Part shown: positions 1 through 6,388 of the stretch, in pieces
Layout of the letters: the number at the start of each line of letters is the position of its first letter
How positions within the stretch are numbered: position 1 is the first letter of the stretch
Source of the DNA: Caldifarciminota bacterium
Lineage (GTDB): Bacteria; WOR-3; Hydrothermia; WGAB01
Assembly (NCBI GenBank): GCA_015489295.1
Contig: WGAB01000015.1
Coordinates: forward strand, 1 to 7,187
Direction of reading: 5' to 3'
Length of the DNA stretch: 7,187 nt
Position numbers and translations under genes: made by a program
Notes under the pieces: generated by a model
Database searches by the model: none
Told to the model about the DNA's origin: nothing
What the model saw: only the letters and a program-made list of their open reading frames with translations

Positions 1-483
1 AAGATCCTGGCCCTGTATCAACCCGTGGCCATTGACCTGCGCTATGTGGTGGCCGTGCTGAAGATCAACAACGACCTCGAGCGCATCGGCGATCTGGCCG
101 CCAACATCGCCGAGCGGGCCCTGTTCCTGGCCCAGCATCCGGAGTTCCAGCTGCCTGTGGACCTGAACCGCATGGCCCACAAAACCCTGGAAATGCTCCG
201 CAACAGCCTGCAGGCCCTGGTCAACCTGGACGCAGACCTGGCCCGACAGGTGTGCCGTGCCGACAGCGAGGTGGACACCCTGCACCTGGAAATCTACCGG
301 AAGGTGGTGGACCAGCTTTGCAGCCACTGCGACTGCGTGCGCTGCTACATTTCCATCCTCTCGGTGTCCAAGCACCTGGAGCGCATCGCCGATCTCGCCA
401 CCAACATCGCCGAGGACATCATCTACATGATCGAGGGTAGGATCATCCGCCACCATCTGGGCGACGAAGAACCCCGTGAGTAA
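1..483 (+). CDS. phoU: Phosphate signalling regulator PhoU, C-terminal part (5' end outside window)
   Basis: The reading frame is open from base 1, so the gene starts before the window; 160 residues are visible, against about 220-240 in the family, so roughly a quarter to a third is missing. PhoU is a cytoplasmic protein of two three-helix bundles that damps the phosphate-specific transporter and the PhoR/PhoB two-component system when phosphate is plentiful. Both family metal-site motifs are present: DLERIGDLAANIAERA near visible residue 25 and HLERIADLATNIAED near residue 126, followed by the usual IIYMIEG(R)II ending. An ATG at 25 is only an internal methionine frame entry point (GTG at 25), not the true start. 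An unusual CxxCxCxxC cluster (nt 319-345) sits just before the second motif. The pst transporter genes may lie upstream, but this cannot be seen. The family call is secure. Confidence 0.95.
   Translation, partial: KILALYQPVAIDLRYVVAVLKINNDLERIGDLAANIAERALFLAQHPEFQLPVDLNRMAHKTLEMLRNSLQALVNLDADLARQVCRADSEVDTLHLEIYRKVVDQLCSHCDCVRCYISILSVSKHLERIADLATNIAEDIIYMIEGRIIRHHLGDEEPRE
319..345 (+). other. CxxCxCxxC cysteine cluster within PhoU
   Basis: Codons 319, 328, 334 and 343 are all TGC in the phoU frame, giving C-S-H-C-D-C-V-R-C. The cluster lies about six codons before the ISILSVSKHLERIAD helix that carries the second PhoU metal motif. From what I know of the family, this position is not a conserved cysteine cluster. 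It could bind zinc or an iron-sulfur cluster, or be structurally incidental. The residues are seen directly; any metal role is inference. Confidence 0.4.
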
Positions 484-880
484 CAGCCGGATCAACCTAT
501 TTTTGGGGCTTGTGTGGTTCCCGCTGTGGGGCTATCACGCCCTGGCCCGGCTCTGGCCCCGGGGCTGGATCGGCGATGCCTTCGTGGAAATGCTGTTGCT
601 CTTTCCCCTGGGCATCGTATGGGTGGCCGACGGCCTCCGCTTCTGGGCCACACCCCGGAACAACTACCTGACCCTGAAGGGCCTTTCCTGGATGGATGCC
701 CTGACCTATGCCGCAGGTGCGGGCGGCCTTCTCGTGATCCTGCTCGGTGTGCTGGGATGCTGCCTGCAGGACCCCGATATGGGCTGGGTGGGGTTCATCG
801 TGGCGGCCATGGCGGGCCTGCACCTGTATCGCCGATGGCCCTATTACCGGCTGTATAATTCGGGCTCCCAAGGCCTTTGA
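476..880 (+). CDS. Small integral membrane protein of unknown function
   Basis: This 134-residue protein is not one I recognise. It has about four hydrophobic segments, near residues 6-23, 37-57, 75-97 and 102-118, with short polar loops, so it should sit in the inner membrane. A Cys-Cys pair lies at residues 95-96, and the C-terminus is basic and aromatic (LYRRWPYYRLYN). The GTG start at 476 overlaps the phoU stop by 8 nt. There is no strong Shine-Dalgarno sequence (only a GAAGAA stretch just upstream), so translation is probably coupled to phoU. High third-position G/C matches the neighbours and supports real coding. The phoU overlap makes co-expression likely, but a phosphate-related role would be a guess. 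The start is less certain than the frame. Confidence 0.75.
   Translation: MSNSRINLFLGLVWFPLWGYHALARLWPRGWIGDAFVEMLLLFPLGIVWVADGLRFWATPRNNYLTLKGLSWMDALTYAAGAGGLLVILLGVLGCCLQDPDMGWVGFIVAAMAGLHLYRRWPYYRLYNSGSQGL
854..859 (+). promoter_or_regulatory. Candidate -10 box (TATAAT) upstream of the sufT-like gene
   Basis: A perfect TATAAT lies in the last codons of the membrane-protein gene, directly after TG. Transcription would begin near 866, giving a leader of about 30 nt that contains the GGAGGT ribosome site. I see no good TTGACA-like -35 at 16-18 nt spacing, and the bases also encode Tyr-Asn, so chance is possible. It stands out in a GC-rich region. Confidence 0.3.
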
Positions 881-886
881 GGAGGT
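881..886 (+). promoter_or_regulatory. Strong ribosome binding site GGAGGT deciding the sufT-like start
   Basis: GGAGGT ends 9 nt before the ATG at 896. An in-frame GTG at 887 directly abuts this site and so is too close to be served by it. This favours ATG 896. Confidence 0.8.
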
Positions 887-895
887 GTGCACACC

Positions 896-1207
896 ATGGC
901 AACCCGTGAGCAAATCGTTGAAGTTTTGCGTCAGATTTACGACCCCGAAATCCCGGTCAACATTTACGACCTGGGGCTTGTTTACGGCATTGAAATCAAG
1001 GGCGACAAGGTCAAGATCCGCATGACCCTCACGGCCCCGGGTTGTCCCCTGGCCGGGTACCTCCAGCAGGAGGTCAAAGAACGCCTGGAGGCCCTGGAGG
1101 GCGTGTCCGAGGCCGAGGTGGAAATCGTGTGGGAGCCCCGCTGGACCATTGACATGATGACCGACGAGGGCAAAGAGGCCCTTCGGGCCCTGGGATTCAA
1201 CATCTGA
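896..1207 (+). CDS. sufT: MIP18/DUF59 family iron-sulfur cluster assembly factor (SufT-like)
   Basis: This is a 103-residue, single-domain cytoplasmic protein of the MIP18 (DUF59) family, whose bacterial members, including SufT, help mature iron-sulfur proteins. Family marks are the N-terminal helix REQIVEVLRQIYDPEIP (residues 4-20), the NIYDLGLVY strand (22-30), and TLTAPGCPLAG (44-54) carrying the conserved cysteine C50, followed by a helix and the strand AEVEIVWEPRW (73-83). The C-terminal MTDEGKEALRALGF is also typical. There is no cysteine-rich C-terminal tail, which argues against PaaD, a subunit-related member of phenylacetate degradation. The ATG at 896 is chosen over an in-frame GTG at 887 because of the GGAGGT site at 881-886. 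No suf or isc genes are visible nearby, so the exact subfamily and clients are inferred. Confidence 0.9.
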   Translation: MATREQIVEVLRQIYDPEIPVNIYDLGLVYGIEIKGDKVKIRMTLTAPGCPLAGYLQQEVKERLEALEGVSEAEVEIVWEPRWTIDMMTDEGKEALRALGFNI

Positions 1208-1214
1208 ACCTCCC

Positions 1215-3674
1215 ATGAAGCATCGCATCGCCCGCTGGCTCAGTCTGGTGCTGCTCGGAGGGTTCTTTGCGCTGCAGGCCCAGGAGATCTCGCCGGACCT
1301 CTTGAAGCAGCTCCAGGGCGGCAAAGCCCAGGCCCTGCTGGATTCCCTGCGGCGCCTGCAGCAAGCGCCCCCCACGCCCCAGTACCTGCCGCTGGTGCCC
1401 GAAACCGTGCGGGTCCCTGCGAAACCGAAGTACTCCACCATTGAGCAGGCCTTCCGAACCGATACCCTGATCCCGGTATCCCGCGACCTGCAGCAGTTCG
1501 GCTACGACCTGTTTGAACAGGCCTCCGAGATGCTCCAATCCCTTACCCAGAGCGAGGTTTTGCCCCCCGTGAGCGGCACCTATCGGCTCGGCCCCGGCGA
1601 CCAGATCACCGTGCACGTGTGGGGCAAGATCGACGAGTCGTTCACCTTTACCGTGGATCCCCAGGGTGTCATCGTGTTGCCCAAGGTGGGGCCGGTGAAC
1701 GTTTGGGGCCTGACCTTCGCGGAGGCCACCCGCCTGATCCGAAAACGCCTGGGCGAAGCCTTCAGCGGCGTGGACTTTTCGGTGTCGCTGAGCGGCCTTC
1801 GGAAAGTACGTGTGTATGTCGTGGGCGAGGTGGAACGCCCGGGCACCTACACCCTTTCCCCCTTGAGCAATGTGCTGGATCCCCTGATCCTGGCCGGAGG
1901 TGTCAAGAAAACCGGCAGCCTGCGACGGATCCAGCTCCTTCGGCAGCACGCCGACAGCGCCCGAACCCTGGACCTCTACCGGCTCCTGATCCACGGTCAG
2001 CCGCCCAAAGTGCTGCACCTCGAGGACGGCGACATCCTGTTCGTGCCGACCATCGGGCCGGTGGTGGCCGTGGCCGGCGCTGTGCGCCGCCCGGCAATCT
2101 ACGAACTCCGGGGAACCGGAACCCTCTGGGAGGTGCTCCAGTATGCTGGCGGCCTTTCCTTCCGGTCGGACGCCCACCGGATCCAGATCCAGCGCACCGA
2201 AGACCATCGGCGCCGCGTTGTCACCGAGATTTCTTTGCCGGGTTCCCTGTCCCCGAAGGACCTTCGGGCCCGCACCCGTCGCGTGCGGGTGCGGGACGGC
2301 GACCTGGTGATCGTGCAGCCGGTGCCCGCCGAGCCGCGCCGGTTTGTGGCCGTGCTGGGCAATGTGTTCCGGCCCGGTGCCTATCCCTGGCACCCGGGCA
2401 TGACCCTGCTGGAGGCTCTGCAGGCGGCCGCGGGCTGGAAACCCGGCTCCTATCTGGACCATGTGGAGATCCTGCGGCAGCAGGAAGATGGCTTTCCCCA
2501 GGTGCTGTTCGCCAGCGTCACCCGCGCCCTCCAGGATTCCTCCCAGGACCTCCCGCTTGCCGAATGGGACACCGTTCGAGTGTATGCGGTGCAGGATCTT
2601 CGGGCTCCGGACTCCGTATGGGTGCAGGGCGCCGTATATCAACCCGGCGCCTACCCCTATCTGCCCAATCTTCGGGCGGCCGACCTGCTGTTCCGGGCCG
2701 GTGGCGCCAAACCCTATGCCGCCCTGGAACACGTGGAGGTGTACCGCATTGATCCGGCAGAAGGCGTTCGCACCGTGGTGCTGAACCTCACCACCGAGGC
2801 CGACCGCCAGTATCCCCTGCGGCCGGGCGACCGCATGCTGGTTCCGAGGCACCGGGCCTGGCAGCCGGAACAGGAGGTCATCATCACCGGCGAGGTGCGG
2901 TATCCCGGCCACTATCCCTTTGTTCCCGGTCAAACCCTGCGTGACTTGATTGACCGGGCCGGTGGCCTCACGGAGCACGCCTATCTTGCCGGCCTGGAAC
3001 TCTATCGGTTTTCCACCGCCCACCGGTTCCAGGGCTTCAGGAGACAGGCGGTGGGCGCTCTGTACGAGGACCTGTTGTGGCAGCAGATGGGGCTCCAGCA
3101 GTCGGAACTCACCAAGGAGGAAAAGGAGTTCCAGGAGGCCTATCTCCGCCAGAAACGCCAGGAAATCGTGGCCATGGCGGCCCAGGCTTTGCCCGAAACC
3201 CTGGACACCTACCTGCTGAAGCCCCAGGCCGAGGAAACTCTGAGGGTACACCTGGTGCTTCCCAAAGAACGCCGGCGTGTGGGCTTCGCTATGGTGGACA
3301 CCGTCGGACTGACGTTGCCGCTGGAGCCCGGCGACTCGGTCCATATCCCCCTTCGTCCCACCACGGTCCAGGTTCTGGGGGCTGTGTACTATCCCGGGGC
3401 CTTTGCCTATGTGCCGGGGTATCACCTGGAGGACTACCTGCAGCTGGCGGGCGGCCCCCGGGTGGGTGCCGACCGCAAGCACCTCTACGTGGTCAAAGCT
3501 TCCGGCGCGGTTTCCCGGGATCCGCAGGACATTGAGCCCGGTGACATCGTGTATGTGCCCTGGCGGCCCTATGCCCGCACGCCCATCCGGGTGATCCTGC
3601 GCGACTTCGCGTCCATCGTGTACCAGGCTGCGCTGGCCATCGTGGCCGTGTATTCCATCATGGCCACTCGCTAA
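1215..3674 (+). CDS. Polysaccharide export protein with six SLBB domains (Wza-like)
   Basis: This 819-residue exported protein belongs to the Wza-type polysaccharide export family, which forms the outer-membrane channel for capsule or exopolysaccharide. Residues 1-22 form a signal peptide (basic start, LSLVLLGGFFAL core, cut near A22); there is no lipobox cysteine, unlike E. coli Wza. The Poly_export domain spans about 119-195 (YRLGPGDQITVHVWG at its start). SLBB repeats, each with a G.V..PG.Y core and AGG, fall near 197-243, 282-327, 376-421, 466-511, 553-598 and 717-761. A charged helical insert (about 600-690) separates the fifth and sixth. A final hydrophobic helix lies at 793-816. The protein is about twice the length of Wza (roughly 380). 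ATG 1215 is 7 nt after the sufT-like stop with no Shine-Dalgarno sequence. No Wzc-type kinase or glycosyltransferase is in view, so the exported glycan is unknown. Confidence 0.93.
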   Translation: MKHRIARWLSLVLLGGFFALQAQEISPDLLKQLQGGKAQALLDSLRRLQQAPPTPQYLPLVPETVRVPAKPKYSTIEQAFRTDTLIPVSRDLQQFGYDLFEQASEMLQSLTQSEVLPPVSGTYRLGPGDQITVHVWGKIDESFTFTVDPQGVIVLPKVGPVNVWGLTFAEATRLIRKRLGEAFSGVDFSVSLSGLRKVRVYVVGEVERPGTYTLSPLSNVLDPLILAGGVKKTGSLRRIQLLRQHADSARTLDLYRLLIHGQPPKVLHLEDGDILFVPTIGPVVAVAGAVRRPAIYELRGTGTLWEVLQYAGGLSFRSDAHRIQIQRTEDHRRRVVTEISLPGSLSPKDLRARTRRVRVRDGDLVIVQPVPAEPRRFVAVLGNVFRPGAYPWHPGMTLLEALQAAAGWKPGSYLDHVEILRQQEDGFPQVLFASVTRALQDSSQDLPLAEWDTVRVYAVQDLRAPDSVWVQGAVYQPGAYPYLPNLRAADLLFRAGGAKPYAALEHVEVYRIDPAEGVRTVVLNLTTEADRQYPLRPGDRMLVPRHRAWQPEQEVIITGEVRYPGHYPFVPGQTLRDLIDRAGGLTEHAYLAGLELYRFSTAHRFQGFRRQAVGALYEDLLWQQMGLQQSELTKEEKEFQEAYLRQKRQEIVAMAAQALPETLDTYLLKPQAEETLRVHLVLPKERRRVGFAMVDTVGLTLPLEPGDSVHIPLRPTTVQVLGAVYYPGAFAYVPGYHLEDYLQLAGGPRVGADRKHLYVVKASGAVSRDPQDIEPGDIVYVPWRPYARTPIRVILRDFASIVYQAALAIVAVYSIMATR
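2252..2295 (+). repeat. Two back-to-back perfect stem-loops inside the SLBB gene
   Basis: The first stem is CCCGAAGG (2252-2259) and CCTTCGGG (2261-2268), formally separated by one base, so a 7-bp stem with a 3-nt loop when folded. The second starts at the next base: CCCGCACCCG (2269-2278) pairs with CGGGTGCGGG (2286-2295) around a 7-nt loop. The stretch encodes an Arg-rich SLBB linker, so codon usage may explain it. No U-tract follows, so it is not a standard terminator. Confidence 0.4.
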
Positions 3675-5356
3675 TCGCCGTACACCCGAAGGATTCGGGT
3701 TCCCGGATAGTATTTCGCCACAATCTGGGCGGCGCGATAGCCCTCCCGGGCCATGCCGGCGGTGCCCACCTGGCACAGGCCCACGCCGTGGCCGGCGCCC
3801 CCGCCCCGCAGCACGATGGAGGTGGGGAGGCCGCCCAGGGCCCGGACAAACTCGATGGTAAATAGGGAACTCTTCAGCGGGGGATTGTGCAGGACCCGTC
3901 GGATCCGGTACTGCCCGTCCAGGACCACCTCTCCCCGGGTGCCTACGATCCTGAGCTTCAGGATCCGGCCAGAGACCCCCCGTTCCAGGGCGCGGATCGA
4001 GGTGATCTTGCCCACGTCCACCCCGGTGAACCGGAGGATCCGGCGACGGAGATCTTTGGGCTTCAACCGCACGGTCCAGCGGAAGTTTCTTTGAGACTCC
4101 GGGGTTCGGGCGTTTTCCGGGCGCCCAAAGCATTCCTCTGGCGGATGGGCAATCCAGTCCTGGACGGAGATCCGCAGGGGATTGGCCGTAAACGGCTCCT
4201 CGGGCCCGCAGAACACCCCCCGGAGGTAGGGCCGGTCGTGGCCGAACACGAGCAGGGCCGATTCGGTGTGCCCTCCGCAGCAGGAGTGGAACAGGGCCTC
4301 GATGGGCCGGTCGTGGTACACCACGATCTTCCCCCGGGTGCTCCACACGGCCACATCGGTTTGGTAGGTATGGGTTTTCAGGTCCCCATAGGCCTGGGCC
4401 GAGTAATCGCCCGGCAGGTTGAAGGGTTCCCAGAAGTTTCGGCCCTTATCCCACGCCCAGAGGGCATAGGTGCGGGCCACGATGGCCTGGGCCTTCAGGG
4501 CCTCTACGGGATAGGAGGGCGGCATCTCCACGGGCACCACCCCCTTCAGGTACTCCTCTAAGGGCAGCTCGTTGATCACCAGCAGGTTGGAATCACTGGC
4601 CACCCGAAACTCCAGGATCCCCAAAAGGTGCAGATTCTGGGGTGTGGTGTCCACAAAGCGGATGCCCGGCCGTACGTTCAGCAGATGGAAGGTGTGGTCG
4701 CCCTGGGGCGTGGGCAGGAACCGCACCGGGCTGGCGCTTCGGACCAGCACGTTGCCCTGCGCGTCGGTGACCTCCAGCCAGCCGGTGGCCTCTCCGGTGG
4801 GAATGCGGAACAGGGGATACTTCTGGAGAGCCGTGTCCTGTCGAATCTCCTCGACCGAGGCGTAGGGGCCCACGAACAGGGCGTACTCCCGAGCGTCCAG
4901 GTCCAGGTTCGGAAACCGGAACAGGCGGCCCCAGTGTTCCACCCGGAGGGGATAGCCCCGCATGTCCCACCGGATCTTCAGGGTCGTGGCCGAGTCCAGG
5001 GACACCGTGGTGCCCACCCACACGTAGAGCTTTCTTTCCGGAGAAAGGCCCTTCAGGAACTGGACCCGATAGTTCCCCGAAGCCCCCCGGTACATCAGGC
5101 CACTTCGACTGAAGATGTAAAAGGAATCGGGCGCGAAGACCTCAAACTGGCGGGCGTAGGCGATGCCCACCCGAATCATGGGGGAGGGGTAGAACCCGGG
5201 GCGGGTCCGGGCGCCGGCGGCCGCCCGGGACGGCGATGGGCCCGGGATTTGGGAACGGGTGCAGTGGGTTACCGTCAGGGCACTCCACAGGAAAACGACC
5301 CCCAGGTGGAGCCACTTCCACCTGTTTCCATGTCCCCTTCCCGGAAAAAAACTCAT
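3671..5356 (-). CDS. Secreted SpoIID/LytB-domain protein (putative peptidoglycan lytic transglycosylase)
   Basis: SpoIID proteins cleave glycan strands of peptidoglycan, acting outside the cytoplasmic membrane. With the ATG at 5356 the product has 561 residues. An N-terminal hydrophobic stretch (about 15-30, WLHLGVVFLWSALTV) is a signal peptide or anchor; C32 follows it, but THC is a poor lipobox. Residues 158-172 (YALFVGPYASVEEI) faintly resemble a SPOR motif. The SpoIID domain runs from about 245 to the end: LPLEEYLKGVVPVEMP (264-279, likely catalytic E277), AQAIVARTYAL (289-299), FHSCCGGHTE (356-365) and the closing GHGVGLCQVG (522-531) with YYPGTRIL. An in-frame TTG at 5401 is less likely because it overlaps a TATAAT box, whereas 5356 has GGAG 7 nt upstream. 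It converges on the SLBB gene with a 4-nt overlap. Role in sporulation is neither shown nor needed; many non-sporulating bacteria carry it. Confidence 0.9.
   Translation of the reverse strand: MSFFPGRGHGNRWKWLHLGVVFLWSALTVTHCTRSQIPGPSPSRAAAGARTRPGFYPSPMIRVGIAYARQFEVFAPDSFYIFSRSGLMYRGASGNYRVQFLKGLSPERKLYVWVGTTVSLDSATTLKIRWDMRGYPLRVEHWGRLFRFPNLDLDAREYALFVGPYASVEEIRQDTALQKYPLFRIPTGEATGWLEVTDAQGNVLVRSASPVRFLPTPQGDHTFHLLNVRPGIRFVDTTPQNLHLLGILEFRVASDSNLLVINELPLEEYLKGVVPVEMPPSYPVEALKAQAIVARTYALWAWDKGRNFWEPFNLPGDYSAQAYGDLKTHTYQTDVAVWSTRGKIVVYHDRPIEALFHSCCGGHTESALLVFGHDRPYLRGVFCGPEEPFTANPLRISVQDWIAHPPEECFGRPENARTPESQRNFRWTVRLKPKDLRRRILRFTGVDVGKITSIRALERGVSGRILKLRIVGTRGEVVLDGQYRIRRVLHNPPLKSSLFTIEFVRALGGLPTSIVLRGGGAGHGVGLCQVGTAGMAREGYRAAQIVAKYYPGTRILRVYGD
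3684..3700 (+). terminator. Perfect stem-loop just past the SLBB gene stop (possible 3'-end signal)
   Basis: ACCCGAA (3684-3690) pairs perfectly with TTCGGGT (3694-3700) around a 3-nt loop, starting 10 nt after the SLBB stop. No T-run follows on either strand, so it is not a classical intrinsic terminator. It lies in the final codons of the convergent SpoIID gene, the only place a 3' signal could fit because the two genes overlap. It could end or protect the + transcript; this is inference. Confidence 0.35.
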
Positions 5357-5400
5357 ACCCGTTCTCCGCTTGCCCGATAAAGCCACATAGAGGAACGCCA

Positions 5401-5406
5401 ATTATA
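5401..5406 (-). promoter_or_regulatory. Candidate -10 box (TATAAT) for the SpoIID-family gene
   Basis: Read on the minus strand, TATAAT lies in the 65-nt gap between the CorC-like stop (5422) and the ATG at 5356. Transcription would start near 5394, leaving a leader of about 38 nt with a GGAG ribosome site. No clear -35 is visible at usual spacing; the expected position falls in the end of the CorC-like gene. Its intergenic location makes it more credible than the one at 854-859. Confidence 0.45.
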
Positions 5407-5421
5407 CGGCTCTATCGGAGG

Positions 5422-6273
5422 TTACTTGTGCCCGGGACGCCTGCCCTGGGAGGAACGGAGGGGTCCGGGACGTGCCAAAACCCATTGGACCCGTTGGGGC
5501 GAGGCCTCCAGCACCTCGAATTCCACTCCCTGAATCGTGATCTTTTCTCCCGGTGCCGGCACATGATCCAGGGAGGCCATCAGGAGCCCTCCCAGCGTAG
5601 AAATCCGGTTGCCGTTCTTGGGGATCTCCAGGCCCAAAAGTTCGGCCACCTTCTGGATTTCCAGTTTGGAGTTCATCAGGATCGTGCCGTCGGTGCGCAC
5701 CTCGTACAGTTTTTCTTCCCGGTCATACTCCTCCTGGATCTCCCCAACGATCTCCTCCAGCAGGTCCTCTAAGGTCACGAGGCCCACCACCGTGCCCCGC
5801 TCGTCGACCACCAGGCCCAGGGATACCCGGTTCCGCTTGAACTCCTCCAGGGTTTCCAGGACCGTTTTGGTTTCCGGGAAGAACCGCGGCGGCAGCGCGA
5901 TGTCGCGGGCGGTTTTGGTGTCCAGCCGGTCCAGGTACCGGATCACCTCCTTGATGTGCACCACCCCCACCACCTGGTCCATGCGTTTCTCGATCACCGG
6001 CATCTTGGAGTATCCGTGCTGGCGGAACACCTGGACCACTTCCCGCAGGGACATGGCGGCTTTCACCGCCACCATGTCGACCCGCGGCACCATGATCTCG
6101 GCCAGGGTTTTCCCCTGGATCTTCAGGATGCGTTCAAACAGGCCGTAGGCGATGGGCGAGAGGATCCGGTTCTGCAGGGCCTCCCGAATCTCCTCGGTGA
6201 GGTCCTGCGGGCTTTCGGGTCCCGGGGCGATTTTCCAGAGGAGTTTTTGCAGGAATCGTTCCATTTTGTTCAT
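5422..6273 (-). CDS. CorC/HlyC-family CBS-domain protein (no DUF21 membrane domain)
   Basis: This 283-residue cytoplasmic protein has the soluble half of the CorC/HlyC family, linked to magnesium/cobalt efflux or divalent cation homeostasis. After an N-terminal helical region (1-52), the family hallmark EIMVPRVDMVAV (59-70) opens the first CBS domain (about 57-116, with YSKMPVIEK and VVGVVHIKEV). The second CBS follows (about 122-178, SLGLVVDERGTVVGLVTLEDLLEEIVGEI, given here in parts: SLGLVVDE, GLVTLEDLLEEIVGEI). The transporter-associated CorC_HlyC domain spans about 188-270 (NRISTLGG, FEVLEA). No membrane segments are present, so it resembles short CorC/YbeX proteins rather than CNNM/CorB transporters. 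The ATG overlaps the DUF502 stop as ATGA, and no Shine-Dalgarno sequence is evident, so translation is probably coupled. A second ATG three codons in (6264) is possible. The ligand cannot be read from sequence. Confidence 0.92.
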   Translation of the reverse strand: MNKMERFLQKLLWKIAPGPESPQDLTEEIREALQNRILSPIAYGLFERILKIQGKTLAEIMVPRVDMVAVKAAMSLREVVQVFRQHGYSKMPVIEKRMDQVVGVVHIKEVIRYLDRLDTKTARDIALPPRFFPETKTVLETLEEFKRNRVSLGLVVDERGTVVGLVTLEDLLEEIVGEIQEEYDREEKLYEVRTDGTILMNSKLEIQKVAELLGLEIPKNGNRISTLGGLLMASLDHVPAPGEKITIQGVEFEVLEASPQRVQWVLARPGPLRSSQGRRPGHK

Positions 6274-6388
6274 GGCTCAGGCAGTTGAAACCGCCGTTTT
6301 TCGGGCTCCGGCACCACCATGCCCCCGGAAATGATGATCTTCAGCCCCTCTTCGGGGGAAAGGTTGAGGGGAATCAGCCTTTTCCGGG
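6258..6388. repeat. Left arm of a 131-bp perfect inverted repeat
   Basis: This segment covers the 3' end of the DUF502 gene and the first codons of the CorC-like gene. Its reverse complement recurs without any mismatch at 7057-7187, at the very end of the window, with 668 bp between the arms. I compared all 131 positions by eye. This arm lies within intact genes, so it is the likely original copy. Confidence 0.97.

Noticed and set aside
497..1441. A 314-codon minus-strand open frame opposite the membrane-protein, sufT-like and exporter genes
   Set aside because: It spans three genes on the other strand, shows no recognisable motif, and its composition fits a GC-driven shadow frame.
1619..2752. 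A 377-codon + strand frame inside the exporter gene
   Set aside because: It is an alternative frame within a gene with clear SLBB domains; its translation is Pro/Arg/Gly-rich without motifs.
1197..4346. A 1049-codon open frame on the minus strand across the exporter and SpoIID genes
   Set aside because: It is antisense to two well-supported genes, is Pro/Gly/Arg/His-rich, has no domain I recognise, and crosses both genes. GC-rich third codon positions remove stops from the opposite strand, which explains it.
5207..5228. GC stem-loop (CCGGGCG / CGCCCGG) near the start of the SpoIID gene
   Set aside because: It sits in the Ala/Pro/Arg-rich linker after the signal peptide, where GC-rich codons readily form such stems; no T-run or regulatory partner is seen.
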